Positions 8,232 through 17,411 of a DNA stretch of 64,000 nucleotides are shown in pieces. Made by a program: the position numbers and the translations under genes. Origin of the DNA: an uncultured Lentisphaeria bacterium (lineage in GTDB: Bacteria; Verrucomicrobiota; Lentisphaeria; Victivallales; Victivallaceae). Location of the stretch: NCBI GenBank assembly GCA_949282965.1, contig CASDQW010000003.1, positions 57,617-121,616 on the forward strand, in the 5' to 3' direction. A model generated the notes under the pieces. The model was not told the origin of the DNA. It ran no database searches and saw only the letters and a program-made list of their open reading frames with translations. Within the stretch, counting starts at the first letter, position 1. Each line of letters begins with the position of its first letter.

Positions 8232-9038
8232 ATGAAACAACTGTTCTTCATCGGCGCCGGCAAAATGGCAACCGCCATCGCCACGGGTCTGGTCCGGACC
8301 GGCGCCTTCACGCCTGACGAACTGCTGGCCTACGACATCAGCGAAAAGGCCGCGGAAAAATTCACGGAAAATACCGGCATCAGCTGCCGGAGCGGTGAAT
8401 TTCGCGAAGAGGAGCTGGAAAGCGTTCCCGCCGTTCTGCTCGCGGTCAAACCGCAATATCTTGCGGATGCCTTGAACGGCTTGAAAAGCATTCTCGAGTC
8501 CAAACTCATCATCTCCATCGCCGCCGGTATTTCACTGGCCCGTCTGTACGATCTGACGGACAGCGCCCGGATCGTCCGAGTCATGCCCAATACACCGGCC
8601 CTGATCGGACAGGGATGCGCCGTGGCCGCCCTGACCGAGGAAGTCACGCCTCCGGAACGGGAGCTGGTGCGCCGGATCTTCAGCGCGGTCGGCAGTTTTG
8701 CAGAGCTGGAGGAAAAGCAACTGGATGCCGTCACCGGCCTGGCCGGCAGCGGCCCGGCCTATGTCTTCGAATTCATCCGGGCGCTGGCCGACGGCGGCGT
8801 GGCGGAAGGCCTGCCGCGTGACCTCGCCCTGGAACTGGCCGCCCGTACTGTCGCCGGGGCCGCCGCCATGGTAACCGCAACCGGCCAGCATCCGGCGGTG
8901 CTGTGCGATCAGGTGAACAGTCCCGGCGGTACCACCAGCCGCGGCCTGGAAAAACTCAGCGAAGGCGGTCTGCATGCGGCCGTCATGGCCGCGGTTCGCG
9001 CCGCCGCCGCACGTTCCGCCGAACTGGGACAGGCCTGA
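8232..9038 (+). CDS. proC: Pyrroline-5-carboxylate reductase
   Basis: The 268-residue cytosolic enzyme reduces pyrroline-5-carboxylate to proline, the last step of proline synthesis. The N-terminal Rossmann motif is FIGAGKMATAIATGL. Further family blocks are LLAVKPQYL, RIVRVMPNTPALIGQG, the AVTGLAGSGPAYVFEFI region, and the C-terminal signature QVNSPGGTTSRGLEKL. All are intact and the length is typical. An AAGGAATTG sequence precedes the ATG at 8232, 28 bases after the uppP stop, so the two are probably co-transcribed. The glycosyltransferase gene starts 2 bases after its stop. Confidence 0.97.
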   Translation: MKQLFFIGAGKMATAIATGLVRTGAFTPDELLAYDISEKAAEKFTENTGISCRSGEFREEELESVPAVLLAVKPQYLADALNGLKSILESKLIISIAAGISLARLYDLTDSARIVRVMPNTPALIGQGCAVAALTEEVTPPERELVRRIFSAVGSFAELEEKQLDAVTGLAGSGPAYVFEFIRALADGGVAEGLPRDLALELAARTVAGAAAMVTATGQHPAVLCDQVNSPGGTTSRGLEKLSEGGLHAAVMAAVRAAAARSAELGQA

Positions 9039-9040
9039 TC

Positions 9041-9808
9041 ATGAACAGCAGTCATCCTCTTCCCGGATCCGAGGGGCGACTCAGCGTCGTCATGCCTGTC
9101 TACAACGAAGCCGCCACCATCGAAACGATCGTCCGCAAGGTGCTGGACCGCCCGGAAACCGGTGAGCTGATCATCGTCAACGACGCCTCGACCGACGACA
9201 CCTGGGAGCATTTGCAGAAATTTTCTGCGGATCCCCGGGTCAAATTGCTGAATCAGCCGGTCAACCGGGGCAAAGGAGCGGCGCTGATCCGCGGTTTCGG
9301 CGAAGCCACCCGGGATTTTGTGCTGATTCAGGACGCCGATTTTGAATACACGCCGGAGGATTATCCCATCGTACTGGGGCCGCTGCTGTGCGGCCGGGCG
9401 GATGTGGTGTACGGGTCCCGTTTCATGGGAACGCCGGGCCAGGTGCGCTATTTCCGTCACGAAATGGGCAACAAATTCCTGACGTTTCTATCCAATGTCT
9501 TCTCCGACATTCACCTTTCCGACATGGAAACCTGCTACAAGGGCTTCCGGAGAGAGGTGATTCAGAATCTGCGGCTGGAATCGGAACGATTCGGCATCGA
9601 AGTGGAAATCACCGCCAAGGTGGCCCGCTCCCGCCAGCTGCGCATCTGGGAAGTCCCGATCTCCTACAATCCCAGGCGCTACGGAGAAGGCAAAAAGATC
9701 GGCTGGCGCGACGGAGTCGCCGCGCTTTTCCACATTCTCCACTTCAATCTTTTCACTTCCGACGAGCAGAGCTTCAAACGCCCGTGGTCGGAAATCGCCG
9801 ACCGCTGA
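9041..9808 (+). CDS. Family 2 glycosyltransferase, DPM1-like
   Basis: The 255-residue GT-A enzyme has LSVVMPVYNEAATI near the N-terminus, the IIVNDASTDDT loop, the nucleotide/metal motif LIQDADFEYTPED, and the acceptor-site region DMETCYKGFRREV. It ends without the C-terminal membrane helices seen in GtrB or ArnC, so it resembles soluble dolichol-phosphate-mannose synthase-type enzymes. These charge a polyprenyl phosphate with a hexose for protein or glycan glycosylation. The frame is open upstream into proC, but family similarity begins after the ATG at 9041, two bases past the proC stop. The neighbouring uppP also acts on polyprenol carriers. The sugar donor cannot be read from sequence. 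Confidence 0.85.
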   Translation: MNSSHPLPGSEGRLSVVMPVYNEAATIETIVRKVLDRPETGELIIVNDASTDDTWEHLQKFSADPRVKLLNQPVNRGKGAALIRGFGEATRDFVLIQDADFEYTPEDYPIVLGPLLCGRADVVYGSRFMGTPGQVRYFRHEMGNKFLTFLSNVFSDIHLSDMETCYKGFRREVIQNLRLESERFGIEVEITAKVARSRQLRIWEVPISYNPRRYGEGKKIGWRDGVAALFHILHFNLFTSDEQSFKRPWSEIADR

Positions 9809-9834
9809 CCGCCGCCGCGCCATGCCGGAAAACG

Positions 9835-9856
9835 GCTGCGGCAGCGCTGCCGCAGC
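9835..9856. terminator. Perfect 22 bp palindrome between convergent genes
   Basis: GCTGCGGCAGC followed by its exact complement lies between the glycosyltransferase (+) and hisC (-) ends. It would form a hairpin in both transcripts. There is no U-run on either strand, so it is at best a weak bidirectional terminator. Confidence 0.35.
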
Positions 9857-9869
9857 GCCGGTCATTCGG

Positions 9870-10934
9870 TCAACGTCCGGCCAGCCAGCGGCGGGTTACG
9901 GCCAGCAGCTCCGCCATCTGCTCCGGCGTTCCGATGGTGATGCGCACGTAGCGGCCGGTTACCGGCCCGGGGAAGTAGCGCACAATCACCGCCTGCTCCC
10001 GCAGATAGCGGAAATACCCTTCGCCGTCGCCTCCAGGCGGCGCGGCAAACAGAAAGTTCGTTTCGGAAGGCACCACTTCAAACGCCAGCGCCCGCAGCTC
10101 CTCCAGAAGCTCGGCCCGGGTTGCCTTCACCCGTCCCACACAATCTTCGTGGTAATCCGTATCCTCATAGGCGGCCAGCCCGACCGCCTGCGTCAGAGCG
10201 TCCAGATTGTAGGAGTCCTTCAGCTTCATCAGACCCGCGATCACCTGCGGATGCGCCACGGCGTAGCCGAGACGCAGCCCCGCCAGCGAATAACTTTTGG
10301 AAAAAGTTCTGCTGACGATCACATTCGACCGGCTCATCGCCAGCTCGACGCAGTGGTCTTCCGCAAAATCAGCATAGGCTTCGTCTATCAGCACCATACC
10401 ATCAAAACGATCACAGATCTCCGCCATTACCGTCCGGGGGAAACTGTTCCCGGTCGGCGCATTGGGACGGGCGATCGCCAGCAGATTCGCCCCCCGCGCC
10501 TGTTCCAGAAAATCATCCGGCAAGGCGAAACTTCCCGGCTGCAGAGCAATGCGCCGCACCGACGCCCCCTGCATCGCCGCCAGCACCGGATACAGGGAGT
10601 ACGTGGGTTCCGGGCAGGCCACCGGCCGGTCCGGCGCGGCAAACGCGCGAAACACCATCGTCAGAATGTCGTCCGAACCGTTTCCGGCAATCACCTGATC
10701 GCGGGCAATTCCCCAGCGGGCGGCCACCGCATCCCGGAACGCATCCGCCGTCGGATCGGGATACCGCCGGAGTCGATCCAGATCGAAATCAGCCAGCAGC
10801 TTCCGGATGCATGCCGAAGGCGGATAGGGGTTTTCGTTGGTATTGAGCTTGATGAGACGGTTCAGCTTCGGCTGTTCGCCGGGGACATACCCGGCCATCG
10901 CCTCAATTTCCGCACGAAAGTAAGATTTCGTCAT
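9870..10934 (-). CDS. hisC: Histidinol-phosphate aminotransferase
   Basis: The 354-residue class I/II PLP aminotransferase converts imidazole-acetol phosphate to histidinol phosphate. LIKLNTNENPYPPS near the N-terminus is the substrate-loop signature; AGNGSDDIL, RPNAPTGN and LIDEAYADF follow. The PLP lysine lies in SRTFSKSYSLAGLRLGYA. The C-terminal arginine motif VRITIGTPEQM is present. The ATG at 10934 overlaps the hisD stop by 4 bases. The order panC-hisD-hisC on the minus strand implies one transcript; hisC is the last gene before a convergent junction. Confidence 0.96.
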   Translation of the reverse strand: MTKSYFRAEIEAMAGYVPGEQPKLNRLIKLNTNENPYPPSACIRKLLADFDLDRLRRYPDPTADAFRDAVAARWGIARDQVIAGNGSDDILTMVFRAFAAPDRPVACPEPTYSLYPVLAAMQGASVRRIALQPGSFALPDDFLEQARGANLLAIARPNAPTGNSFPRTVMAEICDRFDGMVLIDEAYADFAEDHCVELAMSRSNVIVSRTFSKSYSLAGLRLGYAVAHPQVIAGLMKLKDSYNLDALTQAVGLAAYEDTDYHEDCVGRVKATRAELLEELRALAFEVVPSETNFLFAAPPGGDGEGYFRYLREQAVIVRYFPGPVTGRYVRITIGTPEQMAELLAVTRRWLAGR

Positions 10935-12256
10935 TTTTCCCCCGCCTCATCGGTCCGTTCCGCGCGCTCCCGGACCCGGATGGAGCCGGCGCGTCCATGC
11001 GCATCCAGCCCTTCAAGCGCGGCAAACATTTCCACCGTCCCCACTTCACGGCGCAACGCCGCTTCGGAATAACGCACCAGACTCGAACGCCGATAGAATC
11101 CCTCCACCGACAGCCCCCGGAAGAACCGGCCGCTTCCCGCCGTCGGCAGCACATGGCTCGGTCCCGCACAGAAATCCCCCACCGGTTCCGGTGTCCACGG
11201 CCCCAGAAACATCGCCCCGGCCGCTTTCACCTTCCGTCCCACCCGCTCCGGAGTGCGGGTCATGATTTCCAGATGCTCCGGCGCATATTTTCCGGCCAGT
11301 GCGGCAGCCTGTTCCAAATTTTCCACCACAATCAAAAATACCCCGTGGTCCAACACCTTGTCCACCGTCGCCAGCCGCGGCAGAGAAGCCTTCTGGCGCA
11401 GCACTTCCTGTTCCACCCGCGCCACCAGTTCCGGAACGGTGGTCACCAGCACCGCCTGTTCCAAACCGCTGCCGTGTTCGGCCTGGCTGAGCAGGTCCGC
11501 GGCAATGAAATCCGCCCGGGCGGTGTCGTCCGCAATCACCATGATTTCCGAAGGCCCGGCCACCATGTCGATGGCCACCTGGCCGTACACCAGTTTCTTG
11601 GCGGCGGTGACGTATGCGTTGCCGGGGCCGACGATTTTCTCCACCCGGCGCACCGTCGGCGTACCGTAGGCCATGGCCGCGATGCCGTACACGCCACCGA
11701 GACGGTAGATCTCCGTCACACCGGCTTCCCGCATGGCAAACAAAACTGCGGGATGCACCTTCCCGTCGGGCCCGGCCGGCGTAACCGCGACGATCTCCTT
11801 CACGCCCGCGGCGGCGGCGATTCCGGCGGTATGCACCACTGTCGACACCAGCGGCGCGGTACCGCCGGGAATGTAGACACCCACCCGTTCCATCGGTTCG
11901 AATTTTTCGCCAAGCATCACCCCGGGGCGCGGCGAATAATGCCAATTGCGCGGACGGCAGCGCCGGGCGAAAGACTGCACGGCCCGCAACGCCTCCCGAA
12001 TGGCGCGCTTGGCCCGGCGATCCAGCGCGGCCGCGGCAGCGTCCACTTCCGCCGGTGTGACGGCAAATTCCGCCGCCGAGAGTTTCACTCGATCGAACTG
12101 CAGAGCGTACCGGGACAGTGCTTCGTCGCCGTTTTCCCGCACATCAGCGATGATCCGGGCTACGCCGGCCTCAATTTCCGGCGGATAACCGGGCCGCTGA
12201 TACAGCCGGTCCAGCGCGGCGTCAAAACCGGGTTCGTTCCAGATTAATTTGCGCAT
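10931..12256 (-). CDS. hisD: Histidinol dehydrogenase
   Basis: The 441-residue zinc enzyme oxidises histidinol to histidine in two NAD-dependent steps. Family blocks are GVYIPGGTAPLVSTV, the PGNAYVTAAKKLVYG motif, DMVAGPSEIMVIADDTA, the QAEHGSGLEQAVLVT segment, and the C-terminal GPSHVLPTAGSGRFFRGLSV region, which carries catalytic and metal-binding residues. I chose the ATG at 12256 because AGAGG lies 7 bases upstream; an in-frame ATG at 12262 sits right behind that sequence. It overlaps the end of panC by 13 bases and the start of hisC by 4, so the three genes are probably translationally coupled. Confidence 0.96.
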   Translation of the reverse strand: MRKLIWNEPGFDAALDRLYQRPGYPPEIEAGVARIIADVRENGDEALSRYALQFDRVKLSAAEFAVTPAEVDAAAAALDRRAKRAIREALRAVQSFARRCRPRNWHYSPRPGVMLGEKFEPMERVGVYIPGGTAPLVSTVVHTAGIAAAAGVKEIVAVTPAGPDGKVHPAVLFAMREAGVTEIYRLGGVYGIAAMAYGTPTVRRVEKIVGPGNAYVTAAKKLVYGQVAIDMVAGPSEIMVIADDTARADFIAADLLSQAEHGSGLEQAVLVTTVPELVARVEQEVLRQKASLPRLATVDKVLDHGVFLIVVENLEQAAALAGKYAPEHLEIMTRTPERVGRKVKAAGAMFLGPWTPEPVGDFCAGPSHVLPTAGSGRFFRGLSVEGFYRRSSLVRYSEAALRREVGTVEMFAALEGLDAHGRAGSIRVRERAERTDEAGEK

Positions 12257-13119
12257 GAGCATGCCTCTTTCCAGTTCACTTGCACCAGCGTGTTGTCAAT
12301 CAGCCGGGTTTTTCCGAAATAAGCAGCCAGAAGCACCAGCACCTCACGGGTGTCGAGCGTCGGCTTTTCCAGCGTGTCAGCATCCAGAATTTCGACATAA
12401 TCCACGCGATCGGCGCATTTCCCGATTTCCAGTGCCATCGCTTCGCGAATCGCCTCGAGCGCCTCCAAACCCGCCGAGCGCAATGCGGGGGCCGCGGCCC
12501 GCAGCGTGCGGGACAGCACCCGTGCCCGTTCCCGTTCATCGGCGGAGAGATAACTGTTCCGTGAGCTCAGCGCCACCCCGTCCTCGTCCCGCACCAGCGG
12601 CGAAACCACCACTTCCACCGGGAAATTCAAATCCCGCACCATACGCCGAATCACCAGCGCCTGCTGCGCATCCTTCTGCCCGAACACCGCCACCTCGGCC
12701 TGCGTCAGCAGAAACAATTTCGCCACCACCGTCGTCACTCCGCGGAAGTGCCCGGGCCGCAAAGCCCCGCACAAGCCCTGCGACAACCGGGTTTCCTCCA
12801 CCCACGTGCTCCGGTCCGGCGCGTACATATCTTCCGGGCGCGGCGCAAACACCACATCCGCGCCATGCGCCTCACAGGCCCGCCGGTCGTGTTCGAAATC
12901 CCGCGGATACTGCTCCAGGTCCTCCTGCGGACCGAACTGGATGGGATTGACGAAAACAGTTACCACCACGATATCCGCCCGCTTCCGGGCCGCGTCGATC
13001 AACGACAAGTGCCCCGCATGCAGAAACCCCATAGTCGGAACCACACCGATGCGTTTCCCCTCACGGCGGGCCGCCAGTGCGAACTCCTGCATTTCGCGTG
13101 GACTCTGTATGATTTTCAT
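12244..13119 (-). CDS. panC: Pantothenate synthetase
   Basis: The 291-residue enzyme condenses pantoate and beta-alanine with ATP to make pantothenate for coenzyme A. The nucleotidyltransferase signature TMGFLHAGHLSLI (residues about 28-40) carries the HxGH-type motif. VFVNPIQFGPQEDLEQYPR and FGQKDAQQALVIRR are further family blocks, and ALSSRNSYLS is the KMSKS-equivalent loop. The start at 13119 follows AAGGAGAA at a good distance; an upstream in-frame extension to 13167 would run into the ilvE terminator. It begins an operon with hisD and hisC. The ilvE gene lies upstream but is separated by an intrinsic terminator. Confidence 0.96.
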   Translation of the reverse strand: MKIIQSPREMQEFALAARREGKRIGVVPTMGFLHAGHLSLIDAARKRADIVVVTVFVNPIQFGPQEDLEQYPRDFEHDRRACEAHGADVVFAPRPEDMYAPDRSTWVEETRLSQGLCGALRPGHFRGVTTVVAKLFLLTQAEVAVFGQKDAQQALVIRRMVRDLNFPVEVVVSPLVRDEDGVALSSRNSYLSADERERARVLSRTLRAAAPALRSAGLEALEAIREAMALEIGKCADRVDYVEILDADTLEKPTLDTREVLVLLAAYFGKTRLIDNTLVQVNWKEACSCAN

Positions 13120-13166
13120 GATCTTTGTTCTCCTTCGGACGCGCTGCAAAAAAGCGCCCGTTTTCA

Positions 13167-13193
13167 CAAAAAAAGGCCCGGAACATTCCGGGC
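13167..13193 (-). terminator. Intrinsic terminator of ilvE
   Basis: Read on the minus strand, GGCCCGGAA pairs with TTCCGGGCC across a 2-base loop and is followed directly by seven Ts. It lies 46 bp after the ilvE stop and 47 bp before panC. Confidence 0.85.
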
Positions 13194-13238
13194 CGTCATC
13201 ATTCTCCGGAACGCACCGGGCGTTCCCGCCGGAATGTT

Positions 13239-14243
13239 TTACACCGTAACCAGCCAGCCGTGTCGATCCGGCCGGATGCCGTGCTGAATACCGGTCATCT
13301 CTTCGTACAGCGACTTGAGCACCGGGCCGATTTCAGAGCCGTATTCATACACCTTGTCGCCGTCGAAAATCCGGCCGACGGGCGTCAGCACCACCGCCGT
13401 ACCGCAGGCAGCCACTTCCTTGAAGCCCGGCAATTCCGTCCGACGCACCGGACGCTGCTCCACCGTGATTCCCAAATCCCGGGCGATCTGCATCAGCGAA
13501 CGGTTGGTCACGCTGGGCAACACCGAGGGCGATTTGGGGGTGACATAGACCCCGTCGGCGGTGATGGCCAGAAAGTTGCTGGTCCCGAATTCGTCGACGA
13601 ATTCATGGGTTTTCGGATCCATGAACAGCGCCACGGAACAATGATGCTCCTTGGCGATCCGGCTGGGATAAAGGCTGGCCGCATAATTGCCTGCCGCCTT
13701 GATGTGTCCGGTCCCGTGCGGTGCCGCGCGGTCATAATCCAGCGAAATCATCGCATCGACCGGCTTGATGCCGCCCTTGTAATAGGGCCCGACCGGAACC
13801 ACGATGAAAATCAGCTGATAGGTCAGACTGGAGGAAATCCCGATCTGGGGCGTGGTGCCGATCATGACCGGACGGATATAAAGCGAACCGCCGGTGCCGA
13901 AAGGCGGCACATACTCCAGGTTGTCGGCGACCACCCGCCGGACCGCTTCCACGAAGCGTTCCACCGGAAATTCCGGCATCAGCAGGTGCCGGGCGGAGCT
14001 GTTCAACCGCTCGCCGTTGGCGTCCGGGCGGAACACCCGCACCACACCGTCCTGACACTGGAAGGCTTTCAGCCCCTCGAAAATTGCCTGCCCGTAATGC
14101 AGGCAGTTGGAGGCCACCGACAAGGTCAGATCATAGGTTTCGAAAAGCTCACCGTCGTCCCATTTGCCGTCGCGATAGGTGTACCGCAGATTGGATTTGG
14201 TCGGACGAAACTCAAATCCCAGTTTTTCCCATTCGATGTCCAT
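13239..14243 (-). CDS. ilvE: Branched-chain amino acid aminotransferase
   Basis: The 334-residue fold-type IV PLP enzyme catalyses the last transamination of Leu, Ile and Val synthesis. The family pattern is clear: ASNCLHYGQAIFEGLKAF near residues 43-60, RPDANGERLNSSA, YIRPVMIGT, and the PLP-lysine region GTGHIKAAGNYAASL. Then follow FVDEFGTSNFLAIT and SVTNRSLMQIARDLG. The overall layout, with the long N-terminal extension, is that of the larger BCAT type (about 340-360 residues) rather than the 300-residue E. coli type. It is monocistronic, with a promoter candidate upstream and a strong terminator downstream. Confidence 0.94.
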   Translation of the reverse strand: MDIEWEKLGFEFRPTKSNLRYTYRDGKWDDGELFETYDLTLSVASNCLHYGQAIFEGLKAFQCQDGVVRVFRPDANGERLNSSARHLLMPEFPVERFVEAVRRVVADNLEYVPPFGTGGSLYIRPVMIGTTPQIGISSSLTYQLIFIVVPVGPYYKGGIKPVDAMISLDYDRAAPHGTGHIKAAGNYAASLYPSRIAKEHHCSVALFMDPKTHEFVDEFGTSNFLAITADGVYVTPKSPSVLPSVTNRSLMQIARDLGITVEQRPVRRTELPGFKEVAACGTAVVLTPVGRIFDGDKVYEYGSEIGPVLKSLYEEMTGIQHGIRPDRHGWLVTV

Positions 14244-14296
14244 AAACGCCTGTCCTCAAAAATAAGTGGATTTGATAAACATCATAACACGATGAT

Positions 14297-14324
14297 AATA
14301 TACCGCCATCGCTCCCAATAGCAA
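14297..14324 (-). promoter_or_regulatory. Candidate promoter for ilvE
   Basis: On the minus strand, TTGCTA (14324-14319), a 16 bp spacer and TATATT (14302-14297) stand about 54 bp before the ilvE ATG. Confidence 0.5.
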
Positions 14325-14499
14325 CCCCCCGGAACAAGAAAAACCGCCGGTTCCGTCGTAAACGTCGTCCATATCCGGAAAAAACCTTTAAAAAAACGAT
14401 TCCGATGTGGAATTTTCGGCGGGGAGGTTTATGTTAATGGTAACGTATGGAAGATCGTTTTTTTCAGAAGCCGATATTTTTTATTGGAGGATCTCAATC

Positions 14500-15087
14500 A
14501 TGTCGATGATTCGCACTCTCACGGGCGGAATGATGGTTCTGGCGCTGATGCTGGCCGCGGGCTGCTCCTGGTTCAGCAACGAAATTCCCGCCGACAATAC
14601 CGAACCGCTCCCGCCGGCTTACGGCGATCCCCTCGCCGGCAATCATATGGGCCTGACGGACGGCGGCGCCTGGGGCGAAGGCTCCAACGAAAGTTCCCTC
14701 GGCGGCCCGGCCAACGGCGAATGGGCTCCGGTGGATCCGGAAGGCAACCTGGGATTCCCGATCATTTATTTTGCGTATGACACCGATGAGCTGGCCCCCT
14801 CCGAAACCGCCAAACTGGACCGCGTCAATGATTACCTCGCCCAGCAGAGCGAACTCGGACTGATCATTGAAGGCCATTGCGACCAGCGCGGTACGGAAGA
14901 ATACAACCGCGCCCTGGGCGAACGCCGCGCCAACTCCATCCGGGCTTATCTGACCGGACTGGGACTTTCGGACGCCCGCATCAAAACCATCAGTTACGGC
15001 GAAGACCGGCCGGCCGTGGAAGGCAGCGGCGAAGCCGCCTGGAGCAAAAACCGCCGCGGCGTACTCGTCCCGGCGCGCATGAACTGA
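14500..15087 (+). CDS. Pal-type OmpA-family lipoprotein
   Basis: The 195-residue protein has a hydrophobic signal sequence ending in a lipobox LAAGC (residues about 15-19), so it should be lipidated. A linker of about 75 residues rich in Gly, Pro and Asn follows. The OmpA/Pal peptidoglycan-binding domain starts at IIYFAYDTDEL and includes GHCDQRGTEEYNRALGERRA, the diaminopimelate-binding loop, and GLSDARIKTISYGEDRP. It would tether the outer membrane to peptidoglycan. The start at 14500 was chosen because GGAGG is 9 bases upstream and a signal peptide begins there. TolA, TolQ, TolR and TolB are not in the window, so a strict pal name is left open. Confidence 0.88.
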   Translation: MSMIRTLTGGMMVLALMLAAGCSWFSNEIPADNTEPLPPAYGDPLAGNHMGLTDGGAWGEGSNESSLGGPANGEWAPVDPEGNLGFPIIYFAYDTDELAPSETAKLDRVNDYLAQQSELGLIIEGHCDQRGTEEYNRALGERRANSIRAYLTGLGLSDARIKTISYGEDRPAVEGSGEAAWSKNRRGVLVPARMN

Positions 15088-15116
15088 GCCGTCGCCTGAC
15101 GCCCGGTTCCTTGCGG

Positions 15117-15150
15117 GGCCGTCCGGTTCGGAGAAATCGGACGGCCTTTT
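15117..15150 (+). terminator. Intrinsic terminator of the Pal-type gene
   Basis: GGCCGTCCG (15117-15125) pairs with CGGACGGCC (15138-15146), followed by TTTT. It lies 30 bp after the stop codon. Confidence 0.75.
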
Positions 15151-15215
15151 GTTCATATCGATTTCTGCTTTTGCGCAACAACCATTATTTAACGACAGAT
15201 AAGGAATGACTCCCG

Positions 15216-16415
15216 ATGAGCAAGATTCATGCTGATCACATTTTCACTTCGGAATCGGTTTCCGAAGGGCATCCCGATAAGGTTTGCGACCAGATTTCAG
15301 ACGCGATTCTCGATGCCTGTTTGATGCAGGACCCCGACAGCCGCGTCGCCTGCGAAACACTCGCCACCACCAATCTGGTGGTCGTCTCCGGTGAAATCAC
15401 CACCAAGGCCAAAGTCAACTGGCAGGAAGTTGCCCTGAATGTCGTACGCGACATCGGGTACAACGTTCCCGGCGTCGGGTTCTGCGCCGATGACGCCAAA
15501 GTGATGATCTGCATTCACAAACAGTCCCCGGATATCTCCCAGGGCGTCACCGAGGGACAGGGCGCCTTCACCGAACAGGGCGCGGGCGACCAGGGGATGA
15601 TGTTCGGCTACGCCAGCAACGAAACGGCGGAACTGATGCCCGCCACCATTCTCTACGCCCACAAAATTGTCGAGGAACTGGCCCGGCTGCGCAAGACTGA
15701 ACCGGAAAAATACGCCTTCCTCCGGCCCGACTCGAAAAGCCAGGTGTCGATCCGCTACCAGAACGGCAAACCGGTTTCTCTGGAAACCGTCGTGGTGTCG
15801 CATCAGCACGCGCCCGATATGAAAAACGAACAGCTCGAACAGCTCGTCCGCGAAGTCGTCGCCCGGGTCATTCCCGCCGAACTCATCACGCACGAAGTCA
15901 AGTATTACATCAACCCGACCGGGCGGTTCGAAATCGGCGGCCCTCACGGGGACACCGGGTTGACCGGCCGCAAAATCATCGTCGACACCTACGGCGGTGT
16001 CGGTTCCCACGGCGGCGGCGCGTTCTCCGGCAAGGATCCGTCCAAGGTGGACCGGTCGGCTGCCTATATGTGCCGTTACATCGCCAAAAACATCGTCGCC
16101 GCCGGATTGGCCGATAAATGCGAAGTGCAGGTCTCCTACGCCATCGGCGTCGCCGACCCGCTTTCGATCAACGTCGACACCTACGGGACCGGCGTGATGG
16201 CGGACGATGCCAAACTCGAACAGTTGATCCGCGAGGTCTTCTGTCTGAAACCGGCCGTCATCGTGCGGGAACTCGGCCTGAAACACCCCGGAAACGGCTG
16301 GTGCTATCGCGACACCGCCGCCTACGGTCATTTCGGCCGCAACCGGTTCCCGTGGGAAAAGACCGACAAGGCGGAAGCTCTCATCGCCGCCGCCAAACGA
16401 CATCAGCTGATCTGA
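15216..16415 (+). CDS. metK: S-adenosylmethionine synthetase
   Basis: The 399-residue cytosolic enzyme makes SAM from methionine and [24 protein letters not shown] at the N-terminus carries the ATP/Mg-binding His and Asp. [12 protein letters not shown] is signature 1, and [19 protein letters not shown] is signature 2 with the phosphate-loop residues. Length is normal. A TAAGGAATG sequence precedes the ATG at 15216. Only 65 bp separate it from the upstream terminator; that space has no visible SAM riboswitch. It is followed at 2 bp by a PfkB-family kinase and then by ahcY, which together form a methyl-cycle cluster. Confidence 0.98.
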   Translation: MSKIHADHIFTSESVSEGHPDKVCDQISDAILDACLMQDPDSRVACETLATTNLVVVSGEITTKAKVNWQEVALNVVRDIGYNVPGVGFCADDAKVMICIHKQSPDISQGVTEGQGAFTEQGAGDQGMMFGYASNETAELMPATILYAHKIVEELARLRKTEPEKYAFLRPDSKSQVSIRYQNGKPVSLETVVVSHQHAPDMKNEQLEQLVREVVARVIPAELITHEVKYYINPTGRFEIGGPHGDTGLTGRKIIVDTYGGVGSHGGGAFSGKDPSKVDRSAAYMCRYIAKNIVAAGLADKCEVQVSYAIGVADPLSINVDTYGTGVMADDAKLEQLIREVFCLKPAVIVRELGLKHPGNGWCYRDTAAYGHFGRNRFPWEKTDKAEALIAAAKRHQLI

Positions 16416-16417
16416 CC

Positions 16418-17410
16418 ATGTCGTCCCGCGGAATATTGGGCGTCGGGTCGGCGCTGGTAGATGTGCTGGGCCGGATCGATGAAACCTTTCTCCCCCGGGT
16501 CGGCGGAGAAAAGGGCGGCATGATGATGGTCGAGAGCGAACGCCAGGACGAATGGATCTCGGCGCTTCCTCTGCCCCCCGCTATGGCCCCCGGCGGCGCG
16601 GCGGGGAATACGATCTTCGCGCTGGCGCATATGGGAATGCCTGTTGCCATGCTTTCCAAGCTGGGACGGGATGACTGCGGCAAGTTTTATCGACAGCGCC
16701 TGCAGGAGGCGGGCGGATCGGACGCCGAATTTCTGGAAACCGACGCGGCCCGGACGGGGCGATGCCTGTCGCTGATCACTCCGGATTCGGAACGGACGAT
16801 GCGCTCCTATCTCGGAGCCTCGCAATTGCTGACCGCGGCCGAAGCGGCGGCGGTGGATTATTCCCGTTATGCTCTGGTTTATGTGGAAGGCTATCTGCTT
16901 TTTCTGCCGGACGTGGTACCGACTGTTCTGCGCTGCGCCCGGGAGGCGGGCTGCCGGACGGCCATGGATCTGGCGTCGTTCGAAGTTGTCCGGATTTTCC
17001 GGGAACCGCTGCTTGAACTGCTGCAGCACGACGTGGACCTCGTCTTCGCCAACGAAGAAGAGGCCGCGGCGCTGCTGGGGGACGGCCTCTCCGAACAGGA
17101 AATGGCCCTCCGCCTGAGCAGACTGTGCGAAGTAGCGGCCGTGAAGCTGGGCAGGCGCGGCTCTCTGATCGCCCGCGACGAAACCCTCACTGCGGTGTCG
17201 GCCGTACCGGCGCAGGCAGTAGACACGACCGCGGCCGGAGACAGCTGGGCGGCGGGATTTCTCTACGGGTACCTGAACGGACTGCCGGAAGCGGTCTGCG
17301 GACAGATCGGCTCGCTGGTGGCCGCCGAAGTGGTCCAGGTTATGGGATCGGAACTACCCCCGGAACGTTGGAACGCCGTCCGGGAAAAAATGAAAAACAT
17401 GAAAGCGTAA
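16418..17410 (+). CDS. PfkB-family kinase, probable adenosine kinase
   Basis: The 330-residue ribokinase-fold enzyme has the N-terminal [14 protein letters not shown] segment, [16 protein letters not shown] (the PfkB signature 1 region) and a C-terminal anion-hole motif [18 protein letters not shown], whose Asp is the catalytic base. Substrate specificity is not readable from motifs alone. Its position, 2 bp after metK and 1 bp before ahcY, makes adenosine the likeliest substrate, since AhcY releases adenosine and its removal drives the reaction forward. The start at 16418 is the first ATG after the metK stop. A general sugar kinase remains possible. Confidence 0.78.
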   Translation: MSSRGILGVGSALVDVLGRIDETFLPRVGGEKGGMMMVESERQDEWISALPLPPAMAPGGAAGNTIFALAHMGMPVAMLSKLGRDDCGKFYRQRLQEAGGSDAEFLETDAARTGRCLSLITPDSERTMRSYLGASQLLTAAEAAAVDYSRYALVYVEGYLLFLPDVVPTVLRCAREAGCRTAMDLASFEVVRIFREPLLELLQHDVDLVFANEEEAAALLGDGLSEQEMALRLSRLCEVAAVKLGRRGSLIARDETLTAVSAVPAQAVDTTAAGDSWAAGFLYGYLNGLPEAVCGQIGSLVAAEVVQVMGSELPPERWNAVREKMKNMKA

Positions 17411-17411
17411 C

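Noticed and set aside
9822..12247. Two long plus-strand frames opposite hisC and hisD
   Set aside because: Both are antisense to well-supported histidine genes and have low-complexity His/Arg-rich translations.
15151..15215. Possible SAM riboswitch before metK
   Set aside because: Only 65 bp separate the upstream terminator from metK, too short for a SAM-I element, and no SAM-II or SAM/SAH-like core was visible.
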